Made by a program: the position numbers and the translations under genes. Positions 11,966 through 24,104 of a stretch of 64,000 nt of DNA are shown one piece after another; within the stretch, counting starts at the first letter, position 1, and each line of letters begins with the position of its first letter. Location of the stretch: NCBI RefSeq assembly GCF_000002425.4, contig NC_037266.1, positions 4,039,350-4,103,349 on the forward strand. Direction: 5' to 3'. The stretch is from Physcomitrium patens. Taxonomy: Eukaryota; Streptophyta; Bryopsida; Funariales; Funariaceae. The notes beneath the pieces were generated by a model, which searched no databases, was not told the origin of the DNA, and saw only the letters and a program-made list of their open reading frames with translations.

Positions 11966-12332
11966 CATTGACAAAAGTACACTTATAATATTAAAGCTTT
12001 GTCCTCTCTGGATTAAGAATAAATTATTCATTTTTTTATAAGACATAAGCATATTTAAAGCAATGTTGTTCTAAACTAATATTATTTTTAGTATCTTCTT
12101 TATTCTCAAGTCCTCTCTTTTGCTTATCTTAAGCGATATTAGACATTTTTTTTCTAAGTATCATCATCGCAAAGCTTCTTAAAATAAAGAGTGCAATGGC
12201 ACAAATGCAAGAGTACTTGAAAGAGTTGATTCTTATAATGTATCAACTTAGTTTATTGCCACTTGAAGCAACAAAAATGGCAAGAAGTGAAGATCTAGAG
12301 ATGTTTAAAGCCACTTCAACATCTACACTAAA

Positions 12333-12690
12333 TGTCATAGACATACAACTAAAGCAGGTTCCAAAAAATTTTAAAAGGTTCCAAAAGATTTTAAAAGGTT
12401 TTAGAAATTTTTAGAAGGTACTAGTAGCTTTTAAGAAGATACTAATAGGTTTTCAGTAATTCTTCTAATTTTGGATCTTAGGCTTATTTTATTCTAAAGC
12501 CTTATAAAAACTTTTTAAGAAGCTTCCTAAGACTTAGTATATATAGGAATCAAAGCTGAGAGAATCTTAAGTCTCAATAACTCATTTCTTGTGGTTTAGC
12601 TAGAACCTTCTTATCTTGTATCTAGTTGTTGTTTTAATATCAAATTAACTCTATTCCTTGATCTTGAATCCTTGTCTTGTATATGGTCTC
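12333..12690 (+). repeat. 5' LTR of the family 2 element
   Basis: Starts TGTCATAGACATACAACT and matches the copy at 18.1 kb through AAGCCTTATAAAAACTTTTT, a TTAGTATATATAGGAATC box (TATA at 12538-12546) and CTTATCTTGTATCTAGTTGT. It is about 90 bp shorter than the 3' copy, because it has fewer of the GGTTC-AAG-AT units of the U3 region. The end, near TCTCTAAT at about 12690, is approximate. Confidence 0.78.
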
Positions 12691-14806
12691 TAATAGTTTG
12701 TTGACACTGTCATAAAATAATATTAGGAACTTGATCTTTCTTGACAAAGAGTGGATTATCCCTCTTCTTGAAAATACTATAACATTCTAGAGGTTGCGGA
12801 TTACCGTCTTCTAAACTAATATTGTTCTTTTCTTAATACTCTTTTGATTTCTTTTCTTTATATCATAGATCAAGTTTTTTTCTTTTGAAAGCATTTGTAT
12901 CTTTGATTTTCTATGACAAAAGGTGGAAAAGTCAATATGACAAACTCTAAAGAGATCAAATTAGATTCTATTATTAATGCTCTCAAAGCATTGAAGATTA
13001 GGACAAAAACTTTGTCAAAGCAAAATAAAAAACTATATATGACCATATATAATGGTCAAAGAGCCAAAGTGCCTCAACCACCATATCAAATTGTAATAGA
13101 GGTTCCAAATTCTCAAACGATTATGTTTACTTTATACATGGGAGGTGCATCTACTCAACGCAATGATTTGACAACAATAACAACAAAAGAACTAAAGATC
13201 AGCCTTCTGAAAAAGTTTGATGGCATCTGCTCAAAATTTTGTGGCTTTGTAAACCAAGTATGACTAATCACCTTGCTTCAACTTCAATGATATTCTACTG
13301 AAGCATCTTGTGTTGATTTGGTTAGAACCTTGCTCTCGGGTCAAGCTTTATCTTGGTTTATCTCATTACTTAAAAATAATTTTCTTATATTGTACAATTT
13401 TGAAGCATTTTTGCTAACATTTGTAGAAGCATTTGGTGAACATGATCAGGTTTGTTCTTCAACAACTAAAATTCGAAGCCTTTGATAATGAATGCACTCT
13501 GCATCAATGTATGCCTGAGATTTTTCACAAATAGCATGTGATATAAATTAGGGAGATGTGCATTGATGAGCCAATTTCATTAGAAATTAAGAGACGATGT
13601 CTAGGACTTATTGTCATTTATATCACATCCTATAATACTCAATGAAGCCATTAGTTAAGCTATGAAGTGCAATAACCATTTATATCAATGGCGATAAGAT
13701 AAACATTCTTTAATTATGCCATATGTATATATCAATTATTCTATAGCTTCTTTGCCATCCAATTCTAATGAACAGTTGAAAATAGAAGATATGTAAATTG
13801 ATGCAGTTCGTTTCAAACCTCTTTTTGAATAAGAAAAAAAACATCAAAGAAAACTTGGCCTATACTTATATTGTGAAAAACTTGGCCATAAGGTTAATAA
13901 TTGTTTAGAAAAATGCCAATGTACATACTGAATGAAGAATGTGGCCACATCATCAAAAGCATTGCAAGAAAACGAGGGCGTTCAGCCACAATAAGGACTG
14001 TGCGGTTGGATTTTTCACTATCACAAACCAAAAAAGATCCTATACTCTTTGCTAGCCCTTCTCATTGCTATACATATACAATTAGGAGTCACAAAACTAG
14101 ATTGTCATGCATTACTTAACGTGGGAGCCTTTGCATGTTTTATTAAGAAAGAATTTTTTTGATCACACAAAATTTGTATGGTCAAAAAATCCAAAGTCAT
14201 ACATTTAGAAGTAATAGATGGTCGATCTTTATCATCTAGAGATGTCACTTATGAAACAATTCGATTAGAAATAACCTTTGATAATCATAGCAACCAAGTA
14301 GTATTCAACGTCATTATATCAAAATCAAGTCTAATCATTTTAGGACTTTTATGGCTTAAAAAATACAATCTACAGATAAATTGGGTATCACGAAAGTTAG
14401 AATTTCTTCTAGTAGATCATGAAACTTCTAGATCTATGAAAAAGCTTCTAACACCTGACAAGCCAAAACTTAAAAAATATTTATTTATTAGAGCTAAAGC
14501 ATTTGTAAGGGTGACTAAACAAGGCACCACATTTGCTGTCTATACAAATCTGTAATTGGAACCTATAGTTGCTACAAAAATAATTTTAGAGGTGTATAAG
14601 GATTTTATAAATGTATTTTAAAAAAAAAAAATGCAGATATCCTGCTGAAGCATTGTCCTTATAATTGTGCAATTGACCTTCAAAAAGATGATCAATTATC
14701 ATTTGGACCCATTTATAATTTATCCCAAAATGAGCTTACGACTTTAAAAGAGTACATTGAAAAAAATTTAGATAAGAATTTTATTTGACATTCCAGATCA
14801 TCAGTT

Positions 14807-15409
14807 GGTATTCTGATATTATTTGTAAAGAAGAAAGATAGATCTTTAAAAATGTGTGTCGATTATCGAGATCTTGATAAAATCAAGGTAAAAAATTGAT
14901 ATCCATTGCTGTTGATATTTGGACTTTTTGATTAACTTAGCTAAGCAAAGATCTTTACAAAGATTGATCTACAAGGCACGAATAACTTGGTATGCATTAA
15001 AGAAGGAGATGAATGAAAGATAGTATTTTGTACCAAGTATGGATATTTTGAATATAATGTCATGCCTTTTGGACTTACTAATATTTCAGCCATATTCCAA
15101 CACTTAATGAATGATATATTTTGTAAGTATCTTGATGACTTTGTTGTGATTTATTTGGATGATATTCTGATCTTTTCAAAGAATGTAGAAGACCACAAAA
15201 AACATGTCTGCCTTGTGCTAGAAAAGCTACAAAGTACTCGGCTATATGCAAAACTAGAGAAGTGTATATTTCATGCACCTCAAGTCAAATTTGTTGGATA
15301 TATTATTTCTAACAAAGGTCTTTTTATAAATTCAAGAAAGTACAAGCAATCATCGATTAGACAAAGACAAAAATTGTATATGATGTCCAATACTTTTTTG
15401 GATTTGTAA
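14807..15409 (+). pseudogene. reverse transcriptase domain of the family 2 element
   Basis: RNA-dependent DNA polymerase of the Gypsy type. The open part, 15062-15409, includes MPFGLTNISAIFQHLMNDIF, then the catalytic YLDD box at about 15152 within VVIYLDDILIFS, then KLEKCIFHAP and VKFVGYIISNKG. Upstream, 14807-15060, the fingers region is readable with stops (VKKKDRSLKMCVDYRDL, then KIDLQG). A stop and frameshift separate it from the RNase H region. Not functional as it stands. Confidence 0.82.
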
Positions 15410-16179
15410 ACTTCTATAGGATTTTTGTTAAGAATTATTCCAAGATTACTGCTCCACTAACGTGGTTGACATGTAAGGACAAACTAAATTAGGGCATCAA
15501 AGTCGAGAAAGCTTTTCAAAGCTTAAAAGATGCTTTCACAACAGCTCTAATTTTGATACATCAAGATTTTAACAAACCTTATTTTATTGAGACTGATGCC
15601 TTACACTTTGCATTGGGAGCAGCTTTGTCACAATATGGAGAAGATGGCAAACTTAATTCAATTGCATTCCATTCTAAAAAAATTCTCAGCAATGAAAATC
15701 ACCTACAAAATCTATAATAAAGAGCTACTTTCTATCATAGGTTCTTTTTAAGAATGGCGCCACTTTCTTGAAGGCTCCTCTCATTAGGTGATTGTATATA
15801 CAAATCATAAGAATCTTAAATATTTCATGTCAATCCAAGTATTGAACCGTCGCCAAGAACATTTGAGTATATCTTTATCACGGTTTGACTTTTATATCAC
15901 GTATCGATTCAAGAGCCAACAAAGATTATTAGATGCATTATCAAGACGTTCCACCTTAAATCAAAAGAAGGTGAGGCAACATATGATCAACTATGGGCAA
16001 CCTTGTTAAAATCTGAGCAATTTCATCTTTGAGTAACCAATATATCAATGCCTGTGGATTTATCATTTCTTGATTAGATTTGTAAAGCCTCAAATACGGA
16101 CCCTCTTGTTCTTAATATCAAGCATCTTGCTAACAATCTTCCTCAAGAGTCTTCTAAATTCAAGTATGAAGACAACGTC

Positions 16180-16755
16180 TTGTTCTTTGAAGAACAATTG
16201 TTCATTTCTGAAGGATCAACTTACATTCGTGTTCTTCAAACATGCCATGACTTTCCTACAACCGGACATTTTGGATTCAACCAAACCTTCGAACTTCTGT
16301 CTAGAGACTTTTGGTGGCCTAAAATGTGGAAAGATGTTAAAGAATTCGTACTATCATGTGATATTTGTTCAAGGTCAAAGAACCCTCGACATTGTCTATA
16401 TGGACTTCTTCAACTCTTTCCTATTTCAAGACAATCATGGTCATCTATCTCTATGGATTTTATTACAGATCTTCTACCATCAAACTCATTAGACACTATC
16501 TTTGTAGTTAATTTATTGACCAAGATGGAACATTTTATATCTTGCAAGAAGTCAATTATTAGTGAAGAGATTGCAAGACTCTTTATTGACAATATCTATC
16601 ATTACAACGGGTTACAAGACAACATTGTGTTAAATCATGAGCCACAATTTATATCAAGGTTTTGGAAGGTACTTTTCAAGATTCTTAAGGTTGACATCAA
16701 CCTTTCCTTTGCCTTCTATCTTCAAACTGATGGCCAAATGGAGGAGGTCAACTAA
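16180..16755 (+). pseudogene. integrase of the family 2 element
   Basis: The longest open frame of the retrotransposon cluster, 191 codons. It starts in the zinc-binding HHCC region (H and H in CHDFPTTGHFG, C and C in CDICSRSK) and runs through the first catalytic Asp region (SISMDFITDL) to the LQTDGQMEEVN segment, whose usual form has TDGQTE. Asp residues that would form DDE are visible in MDFITD and in the region before GLQDNIVL, but the second is changed (the usual SDRG is HEPQ here). Probably inactive. Confidence 0.8.
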
Positions 16756-17241
16756 ATTCTTGAGTAATATTTGAGCTGTACCATCAACTATCAACAAGAT
16801 AATTAGGCTTCCTACTTGTCGTTGGTAGAATTTGCATATAACAATACAATCCATGCATCTATGCAGCAAACGCAATTCTACTCAAACTACGGTCATCATC
16901 TAAACTTGGACATAATAGAGCCTTCAAAGATGGCAAATCCAATAATATAGGAATTTGCTATGAAGATGGCCAAACTTCAAGCAACCATGAAGACTCACCT
17001 AGAAATGGCTCCACAAAGTTATAAGCTACTAGCAAATGAATTGAGGAAGAAACATCCTCCATTCTAAGTTGGTGACAAAGTCTGGCTTCTTTGGTGCAAT
17101 ATAAAAACCAATAGACTATGTGATAAGTTGGACTATCAAAGGCTGAGACCATTTGTGATTCAAAAATAAATCAATAACTTAATTTATTAATTAGAATTAC
17201 CTTAATCCATAAAGATTCATCCAATCTTTCATGTTTTATTT

Positions 17242-17460
17242 TTGGAAAGGTATAAAGAATCAAACACACTAGGTCAAAGACAACCACCACTTCCTATGGT
17301 TGAAATCAATGATTATGTTAAATTTGAGGTAGAAAAAATATTAGATTCAAGGATAAGACATGGAAGGCTTAAATATCTAGTCCATTGGCATGGATATGAT
17401 ATCAATGATCACACATGGGAATCAATTGGCAACCTTATAAATGCACAAATGAAGGTTTGA
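17242..17460 (+). pseudogene. chromodomain at the C-terminus of the family 2 polyprotein
   Basis: The frame encodes VEKILDSRIRHGRLKYLVHW, then HGYDINDHTWESIGNL. This is a chromodomain with aromatic-cage positions that look largely kept (Y, W and W). In chromoviruses this module guides integration toward heterochromatin by reading histone marks. Stop codon at 17458-17460. Confidence 0.85.
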
Positions 17461-18081
17461 AGGTTCTATCAATGACATCTATCTAGACCAAAAGTGGCAA
17501 AATGAAGAATAGTAGCTTGGTAAGATGGCTTTCCTATGAAGATTCTTAGTTCTTCACCTCAATAGAAAGGAGAGGATGCAACCTTTAAAGAGACAATTGT
17601 TATTAAATATTTTGAATAATATAAATCAGTAGTTTGAGTTCACGACTACAACGTATTTATATTATTTTGATCTTGTCTATTTTATATAATATGGATAGTT
17701 AAGAGATAGATGCCTTGTTAGTTATACCATCTCAAATAAGTAGCTCATGGAGACGATCCCTGAGAAGAAGAGTCGCTTAAACCATGAAGACGTCAAAAGA
17801 TACCTACTAATAGGTCACTGATAATTGTGTTTGAGGTAGAACCTACTTATGAAGGACGTCTAGAAAGAGTGTTTGCAAGACAATTCTATAATGAAGATAC
17901 CAAAGTTCATACTTGATCATAAGTAGAAGGCTTGAAAAACTATGGATACCTACAAGGACCTATGAACCATTTACCTCACAAAAAATAAATGGAATATATA
18001 GCGGACACCATGTGACAGATCTTTAACTTCTTATGCATATATTAGTTTACTATAACATTACTTCTCGAAGACCTCAAAGCT

Positions 18082-18095
18082 AGAAGAGGAGGTGA
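18082..18095 (+). other. polypurine tract of the family 2 element
   Basis: A purine-rich run (AGAAGAGGAGGTGA) directly abuts the TGTCATGG start of the 3' LTR, the normal position of the plus-strand primer tract. It supports the 3' LTR start at 18096. Confidence 0.72.
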
Positions 18096-18550
18096 TGTCA
18101 TGGACTTACAACTGAAGCAAGTTTTAGAAGGTTCTAGAAAGTGTGAGAAGATTTTAAAAGGTTCCAGAAGATTTTAAAAAGTACCAATAGGTTCTAAGAA
18201 GGCTTCTGAAGGTTATAAGAGGTTGTAGAAGATTTTGAAAGGTTCCAATAGATTCTAAGAAAGTTCTAGAAGGTCATAAGAGGTCCTAGAAGGTTCTAAG
18301 AGACTTTAGATGATTTAGGAAGTTGTTGAAGAAGGATCTTAGGCTAATTTTGTTCTTAAGCCTCATAGAAACTCTTTAAGAAGCTAGGACCTAGTATATA
18401 TAGGAGTCAAGGTTGAGGGGATCTTCAATCTTGACAACTCACTTCTTATCATTTAGTTAGGACCTTCTTGTCTTGTATCTAATTATTATTTTAATGACAA
18501 ATTAACTCCATTCTTTGGTCTTGAATTCTTATCTTGTATATAGTCTCTAA
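18096..18550 (+). repeat. 3' LTR of the family 2 element, with a U3 array of short repeats
   Basis: Starts TGTCATGGACTTACAACT and ends near TCTCTAAT. Bases 18120-18310 hold a degenerate array of GGTTC and GAAG words, including inverted GAA-TTC-GAA triplets at 18127-18139 and 18259-18271. A TATA box (TATATATAG, 18395-18403) lies about 90 bases downstream. The layout fits a U3 enhancer followed by a core promoter. Confidence 0.78.
18127..18296 (+). promoter_or_regulatory. heat-shock-element-like motifs in the family 2 LTR
   Basis: Perfectly spaced GAA-nn-TTC-nn-GAA triplets occur at 18127-18139 and 18259-18271, and a half-conserved one (GAA-GG-TTC) at 18289-18296. This is the consensus bound by heat shock factor trimers. 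The position upstream of the LTR TATA box is right for an enhancer. Function is inferred. Confidence 0.5.
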
Positions 18551-18555
18551 TTTTG

Positions 18556-19380
18556 AATCTTATCCCTTCTCTTAGAGTAGAACACCCTTTTAATGTTAAA
18601 AAATCTAAAGTTGCCTTATCCAAAAAGTTTGATAGGATAAGTTCTAACTTTGAAGGATTTATCAATCATATACAACTTGTGATTGAACTTCAACTCCATT
18701 GATATTCAATATTGGAATCATAAGTTTAATTCATTGGTATGTTTCTTTTAACTTTAATATTATCATATTTTTCATCTTTTCTTGAATAAAAAGATTTAAT
18801 ATTAGATAATTTTGAGGCTTTTTTGGCAGAGTTAGGATCCATGTATAGACAACATGATGCAATTCATTTTACAACCAATGAAATTTGTATCTTGCGATAA
18901 GACGATCAAACAGTGACATCATATATTTCACAATTTTGACAACTAGCTACTAATGTCAAATAGGATGATGCTACCTTTACCAGCCAATTTTTCTACGGAT
19001 TATAGTATGAAGTAAGAAATTGATGCTTAATTTATCTAATCTTGAGACATTCAGTCAAACAATTGATATTGCTATGAAGTGTGATAATCGACTTTTTGAA
19101 TTTTAATTTGAAAATTGTGTAAAAAAACCTCAATGCTTTTACAATTCAATGATAACACCGACGACCTTTCAATCTAAACATCTAGAAGTAGAAGATATGC
19201 AAATTAATGTGATATATTTTAAACTTTTAATTAAATAAGAAAAGATTCTTTTTTATCAAGAAGGATTATGTTTATATTATCAAGAAGCTAAATACACTAC
19301 TCAATATTATTTAAAAAAATGATACAACTATAAAAATAGAAATAAGATTGTTAAAGATAAAAAAATATTAAAAAAAAATT
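18556..19380 (+). pseudogene. gag remnant of the outer family 1 element, downstream half
   Basis: After the 3' LTR of the nested element, gag coding resumes in pieces: a segment matching VEHPSSVREL of the antisense copy, then LSKKFDRISSNFEGFINHIQ and LVIEL, then decayed helices and a zinc-knuckle region near 19265-19320. It matches the gag of the antisense copy at 26.2-27.2 kb, but is full of stops. Confidence 0.68.
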
Positions 19381-19401
19381 TGATCACCTATAATTGGGCC
19401 T

Positions 19402-19752
19402 GTGCTGCTAAAATCTTGTACAAATGAATATTCTATCTTTTCATCACAACTCTCTCCTTGTTTTAGAATAGATATGCATTTAGGACCTAATAATCACAAA
19501 GCCTTTGCCTTGATAGATTTAAGAGCCTCTACTTATTTTTTACATGAAGAGTTTGTTAAAATCCATAGAATATTGTTAGTACAAAAAATTAAATACATAC
19601 ATGTAGAAGTCATAGATGGCCATCCGTTATCTTTTAGAGATTTTACTCATAAAACACTTTCTATAGATGTAGTAATAAATGGTCATAATAGTTGCATAAT
19701 TTTTAATATAATTAAATCTTCCACTAATCCGATCATTTTAGGTTTATTGTAA
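19402..19752 (+). pseudogene. aspartic-protease-like region of the outer family 1 element
   Basis: A 116-codon frame with SSQLSPCFRIDMHLGP, AFALIDLRASTYFLHEEFVK, HVEVIDGHPLSFRDFTH and the closing NPIILGLL. The active-site motif, normally D-S/T-G-A, reads D-L-R-A here, so catalysis is not expected. It lines up with the protease fragments at 14.1-14.4 kb and 25.9-26.2 kb (minus strand). Confidence 0.72.
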
Positions 19753-20768
19753 TTAGAAAAGTATAATCTTGTGATAAATTGGATTTCAAGTAAATTTGAC
19801 TTTTATCAGAGCAGTGTTAAAAGTTTTGTGAAAAGCCATGAGTTTAGTATAGCCAAATCGATACTTTTAGGCACAAAAGCTTTTTTGCACATTGCAAAAG
19901 AAGGACCGTCCTTTGTTATTTATGCTACACCCATTTTTAATGATTGAAAGATTCTAAGTGGTATTTCAAATCAATTTTAAGATTTTTAAGATGCTTTTAA
20001 GAAGAAAAATGTGGATATTCTTCTGGAGCATTGTCCATATGATTATTCAATTGACCTTAAAAAAAAAGTCAGCCACCATTTGGTCCAATCTATAGTTTAT
20101 CACAAAATGAGTTAGTTGAATTCAAGAGGTACATTGACATGAACTTATCTAAGAATTTCATACATCATTCATAATCTTCTGTTGGAGCTCTTATCTTATT
20201 TGTGAAGAAAAAAGATAGATTACTACAAATATGTGAAGATTATTGAAGACTCAACAAGAGTACCATCAAAAATAGGTATCCTTTCTCATTGATATCTAGA
20301 CTTCTTGATCTACTAAATCAAGTTGATATCTATATAAAAATAAATCTATAAAAAATATACAACTTAGTCCACATTAAAAAAAATAAAAGACTACATTTTG
20401 AATAAGGTATGGATATTTTGAATATAATATTATACCTTTTGGACTCACAAATGCACTAATTGATTTTAAAAATCTTATGAATTATGTTTTTTTATTGAGT
20501 TTCTAGATGATTTTATTGTTTGTAACTTAGACAACATTTTAATCTATTCTAAGAATACAAAAGAGTATAAAGGTCATGTTTGTCATGTGTCATAAAAACC
20601 TAGGGATGCGTGATTATATGCTAAGTTGAAAAAATGTGTATTCTATACTATTTAAGTTAACTTTTAGCATATATCATTTCCAACAAAGGACTTATGATGG
20701 ATCCAAAGAAGGTTCAAACTATCATAGATTGAAAGATTTTAAAAAGAATAAGACATATCCAATGCTTT

Positions 20769-21330
20769 TTGGACTTCACCAATGACCATCAAATCTTCAT
20801 TAAGAATTTTTTTAAAGTTGTGGCTCCTCTTACATGTCTTATATGCAAAGACAAACTTAATTGGAGTAAAGAAATTGAAGCATCTTTTGAAGCCTTAAAG
20901 TCAGCATTTATTTTTACACCAATCTTATATTGTATTGACTTTTTGAAGGCATTTTTTATGGAAACACATGCATCAAATTTTCCTATGGCTGTTGTTTTGT
21001 CACAAAAAAGAGAAGATGAAAAGCTCCACCTAATAGCTTTTTATTTCAAGAAATTTTTAGTAGCCAAGATTAACTATGAGATCTACAACAAAGAACTTCT
21101 TACTATTATAGATTCTTTTCAAGATTAGCATCATTATCTAAAAGGTGCTTTTGGTCTTGTCACCATATATATTGATCATAAGAACCTCAAGTATTTCATA
21201 TTAGTACATGTTTTGAATCATTGCTAGGCTTATTGGAGCATGTCTTTGTGAAGATTTGAGTTCAATATCACTTTATTAGCCAAAAAAATCATAAGATTTA
21301 TTTGATGCTATTTTTAGATATTCTTATTTT
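20769..21330 (+). pseudogene. RNase H region of the outer family 1 element
   Basis: Bases 20769-21128 encode the connection and RNase H start: FKVVAPLTCLICKDKLNWSK, a FEALK helix, FFMETHASNFPMAVVLSQ and LIAFYFKKF. This is the Gypsy thumb/RNase H arrangement. Downstream, HYLKGAFGLVTIYIDHKNLK can be read after a stop. Confidence 0.72.
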
Positions 21331-21599
21331 GTATCTAAAGAAAAAAATGTAGCTTTTAATCAACAAAGGATAATTTTATTGAAGCCAAAACAATTTCATC
21401 TTTAAGTAGTGAAATCAACATTTATTGTTGATTCAACTTTTCTCAAAAAAATTAAATCAAGTATGTCCTTTGATATTCTTATTCATGATATCAAGATTAC
21501 TTCTTCTAAGTCTCATAATACTTCTAAGTTTAAGTTTAAGAAAAAACTACTTTATTTTGTAAGATGTTTATATATTCTAGAAAGATAAGCATATTTATG

Positions 21600-22850
21600 T
21601 GTTCTTCAAGCACATCACGACTTTCCAACATCAAGACATTTTAGATATAATAAGACTTTGGAGTTAACATCTAGACACTTTTAATGGCCTCAAATGTAAA
21701 AGGCTATAAAAGACTTTGTTCAGTCATGTGATATTTATTTAAGGTCAAAAACTCCCAATCATCAACTTTTTGGACTTCTTTAGCTATTATCTATTTTAGA
21801 ACAACCATGATCTTCTATTTCTATGTATTTTATTATAGATCTTCTAGTCTCAGGTTTGTGTGATTTCATATTTGTGTTAGTAGATTATCTTACCAAAATG
21901 GAAGATTTTGTACCATGCACAAAATCTATCAGAAGTGAAGAAACTACCAAGCTTTTCTTTGACAATATCTATCAGTATCATAGATTACTGAAAGATATTA
22001 TATTAGATAGGAGATTTCAATTTATATCAAGATTTTAGAGAACTATTTTTAAGATATTAAAGGTAGATAAAAATCTTTTTCTAGCCTTTCATCTTCATAC
22101 TGATGGACGGATATAGTATATAAACCAAGTTATGGAGTAATATTATAGGTGTACCATCAGTTATCAACAAGCTGATTGGAAAACCTTCTTGCCATTGGTA
22201 GAATTTGCTTATAATAATAAAATGCATTCTTCTATGAAACAAACACCTTTGTTTGTCAATTATGGTTTTTATCGATGATTTGATACTTTTAACTTTTCAA
22301 AAGTTGATAATCTTGGAGCAAAAGATTTGGCAAATCATTTCTTTGAGTTACATGCAACAATAAAGGTGCAATTAAAGGAAGCTCAAAAACCACAAAAGTT
22401 CAATGCAAATGCATATTGAAAGGAACTATCACAATTCAATATAGGTGATAATGTATAGTTACTTTTTTGTAATATCAAGACTACTCATCCTTGTGATAAG
22501 TTAAGTAACTGCAAGCTTGGATCTTTTTTTATTTATAGAAAAATTAACTCACATATTTATTGATTATATCTATTAGAATTAATGAAGATCTATCTTGGCT
22601 TCCACATATCTCTTCTTGAATCATACAAGATTGTGAACATATCAAAAAGAAGACAAGTCCCACTTCCTCTTATAAAAGTAGACAATAATGAAGAGTTTAA
22701 AGTGAAAGAAGATTTAGGCTCAAGATGGCTCCAAAATAAATTAGAATGTCTTGTCTATTAGTGCGGATATGATATTAACAAACGTACATAAGAACCAGCA
22801 AAGAATCTTTTAAATGCAGCAAAGATAATATTAACTTTTCATCAATGACA
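21600..22850 (+). pseudogene. integrase and chromodomain remnants of the outer family 1 element
   Basis: A zinc-finger remnant at 21600-21760 (HHDFPTS- and CDI-like words), an open core piece at 21823-22038 (MYFIIDLLVSGLCDFIFVLV, ETTKLFFDNIYQYH, LKDIILDRRFQFIS), a C-terminal domain with stops to 22640, and a chromodomain at 22690-22840 (EEFKVKEDLGSRW, LECLVY, CGYDIN). Many stops are one transition away from a Gln or Arg codon. Confidence 0.7.
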
Positions 22851-23559
22851 TCCATCAAAATCAAGATAAAGGATAGCAAACATTTATTATAAATGAAATA
22901 TAATTCGAGAAAGATTACATTCTACCTTCTATTTTTATTTATAATTTTTATATAATTGTGGCATTAAAGAGATGGAGAATCAATAATCAGTAAATTCAAG
23001 ATGAAAACTTCTCCTAGAAAAGAAAGAAGATCTAGATAAGATAATATTCTACTTTCTATCTTTGTTATAGCTTCTTTGTATTTGTCACACTAAGGAAATG
23101 GAGAACCAACAACCAATGGATTCAACTCAAGAGCCATAAGTTACTGACTTATTAAACAAGATATTATAATTATCACAGCCTTCAAGATGATGTAATAGAG
23201 ATGAAGACCTTTAAGAATGACATGTTTTTCTTCAAATAGATGACAAGATACAATGCATTTGATGTCACAATCTGAGAAAAGAATCTTATTATTTGGTGAT
23301 TTTATTGGAAGTAGGTACAACTCCTGATGGTGTTGTAAATTTTTTATTTGAAGGAAGCTATGAAGGTTTCAACAATTCTCAAATCATAGGGTAGTCTTCC
23401 CACTTTGAAATAAAACATTATCGATTGTTGAGACGACCTATCAATTGTCTTTAAAGGGAATAAAGATCAAAATACATGACAAATATAATTTGCTACATCT
23501 TAGTCTTCTTCAACATATGATCATTGCTTCTTGTGAAACTTGTTTTTAAAAAAGGAATA

Positions 23560-24100
23560 GTATCACAAATATATATATATATATATATACTATAATCATT
23601 ACGTAGATATGTAGAATTAGGTAAAAGTAGATTAATTTCATAATATCTTGTAGAGAAGCTTTTTAGAAGCTTTTTAGATGTTGTTTTGACTTTACATATG
23701 TTTGTAGTTCATTAATAGGTTAGAAACTTAGTCAACATACTATCCATATGTTACATGTATTAGTAGCTTGAAGAACAAGCTAACTATGTGATGTCCATAT
23801 AGAAAACTTTCCTTGCAAGTCAAGATACATGTCATACAAAGTCAAGACGTTTTTGAAGGTCCTATAGAATATTCTTTCATAGATCTTAAATAGATGATAT
23901 ATATAAAAGCATAAATGAAGCTTTTTTCACTCTTTTTAACTCCTTTCTTACTTCTAGTCTAGATCAAAGTGTCTCTCATTTCCTTGTCTTTTAGTAATAG
24001 CCATTTTAGTAATTTATATATTACTTTATTTCTATTTTATGACTTTTTTTAATACAAATTTCTCAAATTTATGCATTTACTTTCAATTCATATCTTTGAT
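23560..24100 (+). repeat. 3' LTR of the outer family 1 element (copy D)
   Basis: Matches copy C block by block: TATAATCATTACGTAGAT, AGAAGCTTTTTAGAAGC, AACAAGCTAACTATGTG, a GATATATATAAAAGCATAAA box near 23897, and AATAGCCATTTTAGTAATTT. A (TA)n stretch at 23568-23590 has grown near the LTR start. Confidence 0.72.
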
Positions 24101-24104
24101 ATAA

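Larger units (their letters stand above)
12333..18550 (+). mobile_element. family 2 chromovirus (Ty3/Gypsy with chromodomain), nested, decayed
   Basis: A 6.2 kb LTR retrotransposon with LTRs 12333-12690 and 18096-18550. Order: gag from 12913 (LLKKFDGICSKFCGFVNQV near 13210-13260), a zinc-knuckle remnant at 13860-13915 (YCEKLGHKVNNC, first Cys lost), a protease remnant at about 14105 with ILGLLWLKKYN near 14335, reverse transcriptase 14640-15420 with MPFGLTNISAIFQHLMNDIF and YLDDILIFS, RNase H 15430-15980 (FIETDALHFALGAALSQYG), integrase 16180-16755 with the HHCC finger (H-DFPTTGH and CDIC) and SISMDFITDLL, and a chromodomain at 17305-17450 (EVEKILDSRI, YLVHWHGYD, TWESIGNL). The integrase wording (GHFGFNQTFELLSRDFWWP) is typical of Tf1/Tcn1-like chromoviruses. 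Internal stops occur throughout, so no full polyprotein is possible. Confidence 0.85.
11442..24100 (+). mobile_element. family 1 chromovirus (Ty3/Gypsy), decayed, carrying a nested family 2 element
   Basis: An outer LTR retrotransposon with 5' LTR 11442-11965 and 3' LTR about 23560-24100. Gag begins at ATG 12196 (MAQMQEYLKEL), is split at about 12333 by the family 2 element, and resumes near 18556 with SKKFDRISSNFEGFINH and IQLVIEL. A protease-like region follows at 19402-19752 (a decayed LIDLRAST in place of the D-S/T-G-A site), reverse transcriptase remnants at 20.1-20.7 kb, RNase H at 20769-21330, integrase at 21600-22290 (MYFIIDLL; ETTKLFFDNIYQYH) and a chromodomain at 22680-22840. Nearly every domain carries stops. 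Without the 6.2 kb insert the element would be about 6.4 kb, a normal Gypsy size. Confidence 0.8.

Noticed and set aside
12333-18550. The nested element as an active retrotransposon
   Set aside because: Stops and frameshifts occur in gag, reverse transcriptase, RNase H and integrase, and the LTRs differ in length and sequence.
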